This document shows positions 16,946 through 26,556 of a stretch of 55,196 nt of DNA, in pieces; position 1 is the stretch's first letter, and each line of letters opens with the position of its first letter. The DNA is taken from NCBI GenBank assembly GCA_015069015.1, contig SVJK01000007.1, forward strand, positions 1 to 55,196. The letters run 5' to 3'. The position numbers and the translations under genes are program-made. This DNA comes from Oscillospiraceae bacterium (GTDB lineage Bacteria > Bacillota > Clostridia > UMGS1810). Under the pieces are notes generated by a model that was given only the letters and a program-made list of their open reading frames with translations, was not told the origin of the DNA and did no database searches.

Positions 16946-19012
16946 TCAGCAAGAAAGATATTTATATATCATAATCATAGCATCTGCTCTTGTAAGATTT
17001 TTATCAGGGTTAAATATCCCGCCAAATCCGTCTACAACACCGAGACCTGAAAGGATACTGATATATCCTATATTTTTTGTGACATCTGCAAATTTTGAAA
17101 CATATATGCCATCGAGTTTTGCAACTTCTTCAAATCCAAGTGCTCTTACCATATACACCGCCGCGTTTTCTCTTGTTACGGGACTTTCAGGAGAGTTTTC
17201 ACCATCTTTAACAATTCCGAGGTTGCCGGCGCGTGTGTAATAGGATGTGTAATCCATTGACTTTCCAAGGATGATTCCGTCATTTCTCGATACGACAGAC
17301 ACTAAAAGTGCAACATAATCTTTTTGGCAGATAACCTCATCAGGTCTGAATTCATCTTCCTCAAATCCTATGCCATAGCGAGAAAGGGTGTTTATAATTT
17401 CCTCTGCGTAGTGACCTGATATGTCGGTATAATCCCCTATTTGTGCCTGTTCATAAAGTCTTACAGGTTCAGAAGTGTTTGCATATACCTCACTACATTT
17501 TGACATATCGGGCATATACACAAGAAGTGCTTTATCACAATATTTCATATTTTCAGAAGAGCAAGACGGATAGTAATACATTTTATAATCCGAGTATTCA
17601 AGGAATTTTTTTGTTGCATAAGATTTTTCAACAATTCCTTCAGGACTTGGAAAAGCTGTTTCTGAAAATCTTATGTTATATGATGTGATTTTTTCATCTT
17701 TCGGATTTATGCTGATGTAGATTCTGTCATCGTTATAGGGAATATCATTTTCATAGCGGACAAAATCAAATCCGTTGCCGTTTTGTGATTCAAAACGGTA
17801 TTTTTTGCTGTCATCTGATGAATAGTATTTTGGAGCAAGAGTTTCCACATATTCTCTGGCAATGTCCGCTTTAATTTCATCTTTTTCATCACTGTCATAA
17901 TCAGCACTCTGATATATGCTTCTTATCTCACCGGTTTTTGCATTCATATTCACATTTGAATAGGCATATTCGGGATTGTTTGTTTCAAAAGAAAAATGAT
18001 AGAAATACTCATCGTCACTTGATGAAAGATATACCCTTGCAAGATCATATTCATTTCCTGCATTAATGAGTTTGTTTTCCCTGATTTGTTTTTCTGCTTC
18101 ATCTTTGGATATGAGATTTCCTACTTTTTCAAGTTCTTTAAGTTCTGCCTCAGAAAGTTCCTCTCTGAATCCCCCGCCACCTGCAGATGAGTTCAGACTG
18201 TCAGAAACCATCTCTTTATCAGCGCCATTTATTTCTCCATATCTTGACGGTCTGAGGGGAACTATGACATCAGAAGAAAGAGCATCTATGTATTTATTTG
18301 TTTCTCTTGGAATATAAGCAAGATATACTGTCTTTTCTGTCTTGGAATAGTCTGTGTTATAAACAAGTTTCATTCCGAGTTTTTCAAAGTAACTCTGTGC
18401 AGCATCGTCATAGGATATGGCATTGCCCGGATCAGGAAATGAAAGGGCGGGAGTATAGTTTAAATTAAAACTTCTTATGGATTCAGACTCAATACTATAT
18501 GAAATATATCCCGAGTCATTATATACAGGTATACCATTATATATGCGACAAACGTTGAAAACATATTCATTTGATGTAAGGCTTTCACGGTTATCTGATT
18601 TTGATATGATAACACTGTCAGAAAGTGACGGATTGATTTTTTCAAACTCATTTATAACATCCGGAAGAATCTGATCAGACGTTGGCCTTGTGATGGTAGG
18701 TTTTGAAACACCTTTTTCATATTTTGAATCATAATGGTTGTATGATGTGATTACATTCTCTGAATTTACAGACAAACTCATAAACTCATAGGATGAATCA
18801 TCTGAATCTTTGCTCCATTCAAAATGATATACAAGGTCATTTTCTGTTTTGTCATAGGAACTGTTAAACCTATCGAATCCGTTTGTATCGGGGATTCGTG
18901 ACTTGATTGATGCAAGAACCTTCATAGCCTCGTCGCTTTCAGGGCTTGCATAGGATAAGATACCTGTAGAAACTAATACAAAACACAAAATAAAAGCAAT
19001 TGTTTTTTTCAT
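16946..19012 (-). CDS. YcdB/YcdC-repeat (PepSY-like) surface protein with C-terminal SLH domain
   Basis: This 688-residue protein has a signal peptide (1-22) and two or three PepSY-like YcdB/YcdC repeats (~25-520), recognisable from repeated segments such as AQSYFEKLGMKLVYN and ATKKFLEYSDYKMYY. The C-terminal ~150 residues hold SLH repeats (DISGHYAEEIINTLSRYGIG; GVVDGFGGIFNPDKNLTRAD), so it is wall-anchored. YcdB/YcdC proteins are widespread in spore-forming Firmicutes without a firm function; PepSY domains often inhibit peptidases. It appears to be transcribed from its own promoter, which overlaps a 9-bp inverted repeat at 19050-19075. Confidence 0.8.
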   Translation of the reverse strand: MKKTIAFILCFVLVSTGILSYASPESDEAMKVLASIKSRIPDTNGFDRFNSSYDKTENDLVYHFEWSKDSDDSSYEFMSLSVNSENVITSYNHYDSKYEKGVSKPTITRPTSDQILPDVINEFEKINPSLSDSVIISKSDNRESLTSNEYVFNVCRIYNGIPVYNDSGYISYSIESESIRSFNLNYTPALSFPDPGNAISYDDAAQSYFEKLGMKLVYNTDYSKTEKTVYLAYIPRETNKYIDALSSDVIVPLRPSRYGEINGADKEMVSDSLNSSAGGGGFREELSEAELKELEKVGNLISKDEAEKQIRENKLINAGNEYDLARVYLSSSDDEYFYHFSFETNNPEYAYSNVNMNAKTGEIRSIYQSADYDSDEKDEIKADIAREYVETLAPKYYSSDDSKKYRFESQNGNGFDFVRYENDIPYNDDRIYISINPKDEKITSYNIRFSETAFPSPEGIVEKSYATKKFLEYSDYKMYYYPSCSSENMKYCDKALLVYMPDMSKCSEVYANTSEPVRLYEQAQIGDYTDISGHYAEEIINTLSRYGIGFEEDEFRPDEVICQKDYVALLVSVVSRNDGIILGKSMDYTSYYTRAGNLGIVKDGENSPESPVTRENAAVYMVRALGFEEVAKLDGIYVSKFADVTKNIGYISILSGLGVVDGFGGIFNPDKNLTRADAMIMIYKYLSC

Positions 19013-19035
19013 AATATCCCTCTTTTCACAAATAT

Positions 19036-19075
19036 CAGATATTTATCTGTTTTGTATATAATACCCTATACAAAA
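19036..19075 (-). promoter_or_regulatory. Operator-like inverted repeats upstream of the YcdB/SLH gene
   Basis: TTTTGTATA (19050-19058) and TATACAAAA (19067-19075) form a perfect 9-bp inverted repeat with an eight-base spacer. Directly beside it CAGATA-TT-TATCTG (19036-19049) is a second palindrome. On the minus strand a modest promoter (TTTTAC, 17 bases, TATACA) overlaps the first repeat, which would suit a dimeric repressor. Confidence 0.4.
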
Positions 19076-19093
19076 GTAAAAGGTTGCACAATA

Positions 19094-20536
19094 TTACGGT
19101 TTTTTCCAGGTGCCTGCGTAAAACATCAGCATTATCGGAAAAATCTCAAGTCTGCCTATCAGCATATTCATTATGAGAACCAATGTGGACACAGGTGAAT
19201 ATATTGAAAAGTTACAGGTTGGTCCCACTGCTTCAAGTCCGGGGCCTATGTTATTTATTGTTGCCGCAACAGCCGTAAAATTTGTTGTAAACCCAAAATT
19301 ATCTATGCTTATTAAAAGAACCGATACGAAAAAAATCGCAAAATATGAAACCATGAATACGTTTATTGCCCTTACAGTTCCATGCTCCACTACTCTTCCG
19401 TTCAACTTTACTTTTGAAACGCTTTTCGGGTGAAGCATTATTTTGATTTCTTTTACTATGCTTTTTAACATAATAAGTATTCTCGATATCTTAATTCCTC
19501 CGCCTGTGCTACCTGCACAAGCACCGAAAAACATTAAAGTTACAAGAATTGTTTTGGAAAATGTGGGCCACAGGTCAAAATCCTGAGTGGTATAACCGGT
19601 TGTGGTCATTATTGATGATACCTGAAATGCACTATGTTTAATGTTTTCAAAGAGATTTGAATAATAGGACACACAATTTATGCTTATCAGAATTATTGAC
19701 GTAATAATAATTCCAAAATATGCCCTCAGTTCTTCGGATTTCAGAGCATCTCTGAACTTTCTCATAATAAGAAGATGATATATCGAAAAATCCACACCAA
19801 AAAGTACCATAAAAACAGTTATAACAATCTGACAATATGATGAGTATTGTCCAAATCCGGCATTGTCAATTGAAAAACCACCCGTTCCGGCTGTACCAAA
19901 CGCCAAAGTGACAGCATCAAAAAGTTTCATTCCTCCAAAAAGAAGAAGAACTATCTGAGTTAATGTCATAACAATATATATGAGATACAAAATCTTTGCT
20001 GTTGATTTTGTCTTTGGAACAAGTTTGCTTACAGACGGGCCCGGGCTTTCCGCTTTTATGAGATGAAAACTTCCGGAACTGTTTGACGGTATGAGGGCAA
20101 CAAGGAAAACAAGCACGCCCATTCCACCAATCCAATGAGTGAAACTCCTCCAGAAAATCAGACTTTTAGGAACAATATCAAGGTTTGAAATTACGCTCGC
20201 TCCTGTTGTTGTAAATCCTGATACTGTCTCAAAAAGAGCATCTATAAAATTGGGTATGGTTTTACTTATAACAAAGGGTATTGCACCGAATAAACTCATT
20301 ACTACCCAACTCAAGGCAACACTTACAAACCCATCGCGGGCATACATTGTTTTTCTTGTTTTTGTTTTTATGGACAAAATCAATGCAGATACAAAGCAAA
20401 GAGCGATTGTTCCTATCCATATGCCTACCATGTCATACTCTCCGTATATCACAGAGCATATGAGCGGCAGTGTCATTCCTGCTGCTTCACACATAAGCAC
20501 AAGGCTAAGTATATACCTGATATTTTTTGAATTCAT
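19094..20536 (-). CDS. trkH: TrkH-family potassium uptake channel subunit
   Basis: This 480-residue polytopic membrane protein has the four pore-loop segments of the TrkH/KtrB superfamily in order: SGFTTTGASVI (~110), GTAGTGGFSI (~215), MTTTGYTTQDFD (~310) and INNIGPGLEAVG (~428). GACAGSTGGGIK (~338) is the loop-forming motif after the third pore. It passes K+ inward under control of the cytoplasmic RCK subunit. It starts 14 bases after the trkA stop, and both follow the O-antigen-ligase-like gene, so the three may be co-transcribed. A second, KtrB-type system lies at 37.6-38.9 kb. Confidence 0.92.
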   Translation of the reverse strand: MNSKNIRYILSLVLMCEAAGMTLPLICSVIYGEYDMVGIWIGTIALCFVSALILSIKTKTRKTMYARDGFVSVALSWVVMSLFGAIPFVISKTIPNFIDALFETVSGFTTTGASVISNLDIVPKSLIFWRSFTHWIGGMGVLVFLVALIPSNSSGSFHLIKAESPGPSVSKLVPKTKSTAKILYLIYIVMTLTQIVLLLFGGMKLFDAVTLAFGTAGTGGFSIDNAGFGQYSSYCQIVITVFMVLFGVDFSIYHLLIMRKFRDALKSEELRAYFGIIITSIILISINCVSYYSNLFENIKHSAFQVSSIMTTTGYTTQDFDLWPTFSKTILVTLMFFGACAGSTGGGIKISRILIMLKSIVKEIKIMLHPKSVSKVKLNGRVVEHGTVRAINVFMVSYFAIFFVSVLLISIDNFGFTTNFTAVAATINNIGPGLEAVGPTCNFSIYSPVSTLVLIMNMLIGRLEIFPIMLMFYAGTWKKP

Positions 20537-20550
20537 ATGTTTTTATTCTC

Positions 20551-21912
20551 CTACCTGTTAAGTATGTCTCCTATGTCATCAAAACCTGAATGAAGAGTGA
20601 CAATTATCACCGTATCTCCAACCATAAACTCATCACTACCACGTGGAATTTTTACCCTGTTATTGCGAGTTATGCAAGCAATGAGAAGATTATCCTTGAG
20701 ATTGAGTTTGTCAATTCTTTTTCCTAAAATCGGTGAATTCTCTTTTATTCTGAACTCTAACGCTTCCGCCTTTCCGCCTATAATATAATGCATACTTTCT
20801 ATGTTACTGCCCATACTGTTATTCATGGCTCTCACAAATTTTATGATATTTTCAGAGGTTATGTTCTTGGGATAGACTGTTGTGCCAAGATCCATTTTCT
20901 CAATAACTCTGTCATACGCAATACGGTTGATTTTTGTTATGACTTTTCCGTTATTTACGCTTTTTGCATAAAGGGAAAGAAGAACATTTTCCTCGTCAAT
21001 GTTAATGAGCGATACAAACGAGTCTACGGTTTCTATTCCTTCTTCAAGCAAAAGATTGTTATCCGTTCCGTCGCCGTTTATTATGGTCGCTTTAGGAAGA
21101 AGTTGGCAAAGTTCATCGCAACGTTTTTCATCTTTCTCTATTATCTTCACCCGAACTCCGCTTTCGCAAAGTTTACTTGCAAGATAATAGGCTGTTTCTC
21201 CTCCGCCTACAATCATGGTATCCTTTACAGCATCTGATTTAAGACCGATTTTTTTGAAAAACTGTGCTTCTGTATGAATTGGCGTTAATATGCTCAAAAG
21301 ATCCCCGCTTTTTATAACAAAATTACCGCCGGGAATAAAGGTTTCTTCTCCACGTTCAACACCACATACAAGTACATCGCTATTAAGTTTTGCAACAATA
21401 TCCTGAACTTTCAGATTGTCAAGAACTGAACCTTCAGGAACACAGAATTTAAATATTTCAACTCTGCTTTTTGCAAAAGTATCAATCTGAATTGCAGATG
21501 GAAGTCTCAGTGACCTTGCCATTTCACTTGCTGCCGCTTGCTCAGGATTAATTACAAGTGCAAGACTGAGTTCTTCACGGAAAAGTTTCAGAACTTTTGC
21601 ATATTCAGGCTTTCTTACTCTTGCAATTGTCTGACATTTACCAAGTTTCTTTGCAAGAAGACATGCAAGCATATTGAGTTCATCAGAACCTGTCACGGCA
21701 ATCAGGATGTCGGCAGTCTTTATTCCTGCCTCTTCCATAACATCCATACTGATAACGCTTCCAACAACCCCCATGACATCGGTTTGATTTGCCAAATCCT
21801 GAACTGCATTTGGACGAACATCTATTACTGTTATATTATGAACAAGTTCACTGTGAAGTTGTTGTGCAATTTTTTGCCCTACCTTACCGCAACCTGCAAT
21901 TATTATATTCAT
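20551..21912 (-). CDS. trkA: Trk potassium system peripheral subunit TrkA (two RCK units)
   Basis: This 453-residue protein is built of two RCK repeats. Each has a Rossmann nucleotide-binding fold (MNIIIAGCGKVGQKIAQQL at 1-19; TMIVGGGETAYYLASKL at ~232) followed by a TrkA_C domain (~140-220 and ~370-453). It gates TrkH in response to NAD(H) or ATP/ADP; in many Firmicutes the TrkA_C domain also binds c-di-AMP. It lies 14 bases before trkH and 40 bases after the ligase gene, behind an AAAAGGAGAA site. Confidence 0.93.
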   Translation of the reverse strand: MNIIIAGCGKVGQKIAQQLHSELVHNITVIDVRPNAVQDLANQTDVMGVVGSVISMDVMEEAGIKTADILIAVTGSDELNMLACLLAKKLGKCQTIARVRKPEYAKVLKLFREELSLALVINPEQAAASEMARSLRLPSAIQIDTFAKSRVEIFKFCVPEGSVLDNLKVQDIVAKLNSDVLVCGVERGEETFIPGGNFVIKSGDLLSILTPIHTEAQFFKKIGLKSDAVKDTMIVGGGETAYYLASKLCESGVRVKIIEKDEKRCDELCQLLPKATIINGDGTDNNLLLEEGIETVDSFVSLINIDEENVLLSLYAKSVNNGKVITKINRIAYDRVIEKMDLGTTVYPKNITSENIIKFVRAMNNSMGSNIESMHYIIGGKAEALEFRIKENSPILGKRIDKLNLKDNLLIACITRNNRVKIPRGSDEFMVGDTVIIVTLHSGFDDIGDILNR

Positions 21913-21952
21913 TAGTCGTTCTCCTTTTTTTGATGTGTTTTATTCGTATATA

Positions 21953-23335
21953 TCATTCTTTCATAAGCCCGAGCATCACAAACAGATGGCAAGCCGTATA
22001 GAATAAAAAAACTCCGAATAAAGATGATATGAGATAAGCAAAAACGGCAACAGACGCACCAAGTGATACGGAATGTATCCGTTTCCTTCTCATTGAACAA
22101 ATAACGGCTGCCAGTATGCCAATATAATAGAATATTCCTCCGGGCACACCGATGGCAGCTGATATTTCCAGAAACTCATTATGTGCTCTGTCCATTTTCA
22201 TTCTGTGCATAATACTTGGTGTCTTAAGGTTGTCAGGACCATATCCTATTACAGGCTCGTCAGATATCATATCAAGCGTATTTACCCAAAGTTGCCATCT
22301 GCCGCTTCCGCCTTTGACTGTTGTCTTGTCCTCTGCTTGTGCAATATTTTTAATATCCTTACTTGTCTGAACAAAATTCTTTTGTATTATCGATTCATCG
22401 GTGGATGAAGAAGCCAACGAAAAACTCAGACTAACACATATAAACAATAGAACCGGCAAAAGCGCCTTGACAGTTCCTGTCCTTTTCGTAATAATGAAAT
22501 ATATACCATACAAAAGTACTGCAACAAAAACGGCAATGTAGGCTCCAAAAGTATTGTTTATAATCAGTATCCAAAATGAATATCCGATCAAAATGAAAAG
22601 CACGGTTGCCGAAAATTTATTTTCGGACTTTATAAACAAACCTGTAAACAACCCAGAACACACAGCTATATAATACCCCATATGATTGGAATTATAAAAA
22701 GTTCCTGTCATCCCTTTGTAGAAATGTCCGGTTATGATTCCAAGGTCTGAATAAAGCTCTTTTAAAGGCAAAAGAATTTTTGGTGTGTCTGCTTTTTGTG
22801 CTGTACCTATTACACCATAATACTGCTGAATCATAACAAATGAAACTATAACAAACGATATGGTATAACAAACCGATACAGCTTGTTTATATTTTTGACT
22901 TTTAAGAGATGATGCAAAGATAAAAAGTGACATAAAGCAAGCGTACATCAATACTCCGTCCGGTCTGAAATCCGTTCCTGAAAATGCTCTTTGTCTGTCA
23001 TTGGCAAGTAATGCTGATATAACAGCAAGCACAAATACCAAAACAAACAGTATGCCATATCTTTGATCTGAAAAAAACGAACACAGTCCTTTTTTTACAT
23101 CTGATATAACTTGTTTTAACGTCACATTTCTTAATAATGATGCGATATGTATCAAATATACAAGGAAACAGACTAAAAGAATCAATACTTCAACAAACGC
23201 AAATGACTTGAATGTAATACCGTATTTTTCAGGGCCAAGAACCATATACATTGGTAATACTGCAAATAAAAGCACGCCGGTAAAACACACAAACTCATAC
23301 AATTGTTTTGATTTTTCCTGTAAAGACTGATTCAT
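21953..23335 (-). CDS. O-antigen ligase/Wzy-polymerase-type membrane protein
   Basis: This 460-residue protein has about 11 to 12 predicted transmembrane segments and the Wzy_C-type periplasmic loop. The loop carries GSGRWQLWVNTLDMI and the conserved RAHNEFLEISAAIGVPGG near residue 385, where H and E are family-typical. Such enzymes polymerise or transfer lipid-linked glycans outside the membrane. In a monoderm the likely product is an exopolysaccharide or secondary wall polymer, perhaps the ligand of the SLH proteins; that link is inference. No other polysaccharide synthesis gene is adjacent. Confidence 0.8.
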   Translation of the reverse strand: MNQSLQEKSKQLYEFVCFTGVLLFAVLPMYMVLGPEKYGITFKSFAFVEVLILLVCFLVYLIHIASLLRNVTLKQVISDVKKGLCSFFSDQRYGILFVLVFVLAVISALLANDRQRAFSGTDFRPDGVLMYACFMSLFIFASSLKSQKYKQAVSVCYTISFVIVSFVMIQQYYGVIGTAQKADTPKILLPLKELYSDLGIITGHFYKGMTGTFYNSNHMGYYIAVCSGLFTGLFIKSENKFSATVLFILIGYSFWILIINNTFGAYIAVFVAVLLYGIYFIITKRTGTVKALLPVLLFICVSLSFSLASSSTDESIIQKNFVQTSKDIKNIAQAEDKTTVKGGSGRWQLWVNTLDMISDEPVIGYGPDNLKTPSIMHRMKMDRAHNEFLEISAAIGVPGGIFYYIGILAAVICSMRRKRIHSVSLGASVAVFAYLISSLFGVFLFYTACHLFVMLGLMKE

Positions 23336-23381
23336 TGCTTCACCCCATAAATCCAGAGTAATGTCGTTTAACTAATCAAAA

Positions 23382-23413
23382 GCACAGAAAATGCATCATT
23401 GCATATTCTGTGC
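23382..23413 (-). terminator. Intrinsic terminator of ireB
   Basis: GCACAGAAAATGCA (23382-23395) pairs with TGCATATTCTGTGC (23400-23413) over 14 bp with one A-A mismatch and a four-base loop. On the minus strand it is followed by TTTTGATT. It lies 15 bases after the ireB stop. Confidence 0.75.
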
Positions 23414-23427
23414 CAAAGGTTACAGAG

Positions 23428-23682
23428 TTATAGATTTGCAAGATATTTTTTTACAAGTTCTTCTAAAATTTCGTCTCTGTCAAGTTTGCTTATCAGAATA
23501 CGGGCATTATTATAACCTGTGATGTACGTGGGATCACCCGACATAAGATATGCTACTATCTGACTTATGGGATTATATCCTTTTACATTTAATGCATCAT
23601 AGACTATTTTCATGGTATCTTCAACTTTTTTTGCGCTGATGCTTTCCGCACTTATCTTCAAAGTTTCATTCTTGAAATCCAT
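23428..23682 (-). CDS. ireB: IreB-family regulatory phosphoprotein
   Basis: This 84-residue protein matches the IreB/ReoM (UPF0297) family from end to end, with [29 protein letters not shown] and the [13 protein letters not shown] tail. IreB-type proteins are substrates of the PASTA-domain kinase and control stability of MurA, linking cell-wall stress to peptidoglycan synthesis. The ATG at 23682 fits the AGGTAGG site better than a GTG three codons upstream. In many Clostridia it sits beside alaS and ruvX; here it stands alone between a membrane ligase and a cell-wall amidase. Confidence 0.9.
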   Translation of the reverse strand: MDFKNETLKISAESISAKKVEDTMKIVYDALNVKGYNPISQIVAYLMSGDPTYITGYNNARILISKLDRDEILEELVKKYLANL

Positions 23683-23750
23683 ATCAAACACCTACCTGAT
23701 AATTATTATTCGTACATCCATCTTTATAGTACAACCAAATTTATACGGAA

Positions 23751-23779
23751 ATTATATCACATATAGATAATAAATTCAA
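23751..23779 (-). promoter_or_regulatory. Sigma-A-type promoter of ireB
   Basis: On the minus strand TTGAAT (23774-23779) and a perfect TATAAT (23751-23756) are separated by 17 bases, about 70 bases before the ireB start. Confidence 0.7.
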
Positions 23780-23800
23780 TAGGTTAAAACAAAATTATGA

Positions 23801-25354
23801 TCACTTTACTTTGCCCATTGTTCTGAGTGAATTAACTATACCCTTATATATGGCATCCGCTATTGCATCAGTTCGTTCTTCACTCAAAAGTACTGCCCTG
23901 TCTCCTTCATTTGTAACAAATGCACACTCAAGAAGTACTGCCGGCATCTTTGTTCTTTTCAGCACAACCATTTCGGGGCTTTCAACAATTCCACGATCTT
24001 TGAGTCCTGTAGCTTCTGCCATGGGGTTTTGAATATTCTGTGCAAGTTCCTTGCTTGTTATTCCATAACCTCCCGAATTTGCAAGTCCGGGATATAAAAC
24101 GGACGTGCCTGTTGCGTCAGAATTTTCAGATGCATTATTGTGTATACTTATGAAAAGGTCTGCTCCTACCCTGTTTGCAATTTCTGCTCTTGTGACAAGA
24201 TCTTCCATAACGGTTGTTCCCAAAGCTTTGTCAGTGTTTCTTGTCATAACAACATTTATTCCATCGGATTTAAGTCTCTTCTCCACTTTGAGGGAAATGG
24301 TAAGGTTTGCATCTTTTTCCCGTATTACAATTTCACCTGAATCATCTCTGCCAACGGCTCCCGCATCATATCCTCCGTGACCGGGATCTATAACGATTAT
24401 GGGCGCTTTTGAATCCAGTATGGGAGGTGTAAAAATCACATCTTTATCTATGATTTCCTTATCTGTAACATCTTCATCACCGGACGGCTGTTCAGTTTTA
24501 TTATCGGATACGGGTTTATCAACATTTTCCTTTTCTATTACAACGGTACACGATGTTGATGTGTATTTTAAAGTGTAGTCAAGTTTTTGGTTTGTCTCTA
24601 TTACAAGACGGGTATAATCGTCATGATATGCCCATCTAACTTGAATTATGTCCGAATCTTCAAAATCAATTTTTTCATCTTTGCATATTTGATTTACGTT
24701 TTCAAAATCAAGAACTATTCTATCCGGAGATGAAAGTCTCATTTCATTTGGAATAACCTTTTGGGAAAAGGAAACTTTTACATAGCATGTGTCATCATTA
24801 TTTGTGACAGTTAGTTGCCGGAGCTGAGTTCTTATATCCTTTGAAGACTCATCATAATTGTTATTATCCTCATTATCTGTTTTTTCATTTTCGATTTTAT
24901 CATATACTTCATCTCTTACTATAACTTTTGATGACGTAATATTAACAGTTCTGTCTGTACCGTTCCATACAACATCATACCCCATTCTTTCCGATATAAA
25001 ACGAACCGGAATAAGTGTTCTTCCATTCATAATCACAGGTGCAACATCGATGTTGAAGGCTACTCCGTTTACATATGCTATTTTACTTCCTATGTTAAAT
25101 ATTATTACAGATGCCGAAGTTGAAACAACCACTTGTCGAAGGCTGTCGTTCCAGAAAACTTCCGCACCAAAGCTGTCGAAAATGACTCTTGCAGGAACTA
25201 AAGTTCTCCCGTTTATTATTTCAGGACTTACATCACACTCAATTTTCTGTCCATTGATTATCAAACCTATTTCGTCACTTTCTCCTTTTGAAAATGCAGG
25301 CACACTGATAAAAAGCATAATTATTAAAAGAATTGATATAACTCTTTTTGTCAC
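23801..25354 (-). CDS. N-acetylmuramoyl-L-alanine amidase with stalk and AMIN domains
   Basis: This 517-residue secreted enzyme has a signal peptide (~1-24), two copper-amine-oxidase-N-like stalk repeats (~30-140; NGRTLVPARVIFDSFGAEVFW and NGRTLIPVRFISERMGYDVVW), an AMIN domain (~180-275, binds peptidoglycan or septal wall), an acidic linker and an Amidase_3 catalytic domain (~315-515). Zinc ligands and catalytic residues are in place: H in IDPGHGGYDAG, E in REKDANLT, H in SIHNNAS and E in LLECAFVTN. It cleaves the amide bond between MurNAc and the stem peptide. The GTG at 25354, eight bases after GAGAGG, is preferred to the GTG at 25363, which overlaps that site. Confidence 0.92.
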   Translation of the reverse strand: MTKRVISILLIIMLFISVPAFSKGESDEIGLIINGQKIECDVSPEIINGRTLVPARVIFDSFGAEVFWNDSLRQVVVSTSASVIIFNIGSKIAYVNGVAFNIDVAPVIMNGRTLIPVRFISERMGYDVVWNGTDRTVNITSSKVIVRDEVYDKIENEKTDNEDNNNYDESSKDIRTQLRQLTVTNNDDTCYVKVSFSQKVIPNEMRLSSPDRIVLDFENVNQICKDEKIDFEDSDIIQVRWAYHDDYTRLVIETNQKLDYTLKYTSTSCTVVIEKENVDKPVSDNKTEQPSGDEDVTDKEIIDKDVIFTPPILDSKAPIIVIDPGHGGYDAGAVGRDDSGEIVIREKDANLTISLKVEKRLKSDGINVVMTRNTDKALGTTVMEDLVTRAEIANRVGADLFISIHNNASENSDATGTSVLYPGLANSGGYGITSKELAQNIQNPMAEATGLKDRGIVESPEMVVLKRTKMPAVLLECAFVTNEGDRAVLLSEERTDAIADAIYKGIVNSLRTMGKVK

Positions 25355-25467
25355 TGCCTGCACCTCTCTTTCGGGTATAAATATCCGACTTTATGATACA
25401 TTAATGTGTAATTTTTTTCTATAAAATTCGACAAATTGTTAATCTATTGTAACATAAAAAACATATA

Positions 25468-25511
25468 AAGGCTGTTTGCCTGTTAGTAAAACATAACAAG
25501 TAAACAGCCTT
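25468..25511 (-). terminator. Intrinsic terminator of ruvB
   Basis: AAGGCTGTTT (25468-25477) pairs with AAACAGCCTT (25502-25511), and an inner TGTTA/TAACA stem adds support. On the minus strand it is followed by a TTTATATGTTTTTT tail. It is 10 bases after the ruvB stop. Confidence 0.7.
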
Positions 25512-25520
25512 ATTTCAATT

Positions 25521-26525
25521 CTACTGTTCAAAAGGAATTCCGAAGTGTTCATATGCAGCCTTTGTAACAGTTCTTCCTCTCGGAGTACGATTGATAAATC
25601 CAAGTTGGAGAAGATAGGGTTCGTAAACGTCTTCTATGGTGTTGCTGTCCTCCCCTGTTGTTGCTGCCAGAGTGTCAAGACCAACAGGACCTCCACCGAA
25701 GGTTTTTATCATTGTTGTTATAACATTTCTGTCGGTTGAATCAAGACCGATTTTATCAACTTCGATTCTTGTAAGAGCCTCATCTGCAAGCTTTTTTGTG
25801 ATGATGCCGTCAGACATAATTTGTGCAAAGTCTCTCACTCTTTTTAGAAGTCTGTTGGCAATTCTCGGTGTTCCTCTTGAGCGGGATGCTATCTCTTTTG
25901 CACCGTCTTCGTCAATCTGCACTCCAAGTATTGATGCACTTCTTTTTACAATTGTTGTGAGTTCCTCATTTGTGTATAGTTCAAGTCTTGAAATGACTCC
26001 AAAACGGTCACGCAAAGGGCCTGTCATATTTCCCGCCTTTGTGGTTGCACCGACCAGGGTGAATTTTGGAAGGTCAAGACGGATTGAGCGGGCACTTGGA
26101 CCTTTTCCGAGGATTATATCCACCGCATAATCTTCCATTGCAGGATAGAGAATTTCCTCAACACTATGACTGAGACGATGAATTTCATCTATGAAAAGTA
26201 CATCGTGTTCACCAAGGTTTGTAAGAATCGCCGCAAGGTCACCCTGTTTTTCGATTGCAGGTCCGGATGTAACGTGAATATTAACATCCATTTCATTTGC
26301 AATTATGTTTGCAAGAGTTGTTTTGCCAAGACCGGGAGGTCCATATAGCAAAACATGGTCAAGGGCTTCTTTTCTCTCTTTTGCCGCTTCAATATACACT
26401 TTAAGATTTTCTTTGACTTTTTGCTGTCCTATATATTCATCAAGAATCCTCGGTCTGATTCCGTATTCTTGAACAGAGTCATCACCGATATCCATATTTG
26501 ATACAATTCTGTCATCAAATTCCAT
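25521..26525 (-). CDS. ruvB: Holliday junction branch migration helicase RuvB
   Basis: The 334-residue length is typical. Walker A is [11 protein letters not shown] (~65), Walker B is [10 protein letters not shown] (~112), sensor 1 is LVGATTKAG (~157) and the arginine finger lies in GPLRDRFG (~170). The C-terminal winged helix contains [12 protein letters not shown]. RuvB hexamers pump DNA through RuvA-bound Holliday junctions during recombinational repair. It starts 31 bases after ruvA with an AGAGGGGA site, so ruvA-ruvB is an operon with its own terminator. Confidence 0.97.
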   Translation of the reverse strand: MEFDDRIVSNMDIGDDSVQEYGIRPRILDEYIGQQKVKENLKVYIEAAKERKEALDHVLLYGPPGLGKTTLANIIANEMDVNIHVTSGPAIEKQGDLAAILTNLGEHDVLFIDEIHRLSHSVEEILYPAMEDYAVDIILGKGPSARSIRLDLPKFTLVGATTKAGNMTGPLRDRFGVISRLELYTNEELTTIVKRSASILGVQIDEDGAKEIASRSRGTPRIANRLLKRVRDFAQIMSDGIITKKLADEALTRIEVDKIGLDSTDRNVITTMIKTFGGGPVGLDTLAATTGEDSNTIEDVYEPYLLQLGFINRTPRGRTVTKAAYEHFGIPFEQ

Positions 26526-26556
26526 AACTTTTCATCCCCTCTTCTTCCATGGGTAT

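Noticed and set aside
23428-25354. IreB and amidase as one operon
   Set aside because: ireB has its own good promoter and terminator between the neighbours.
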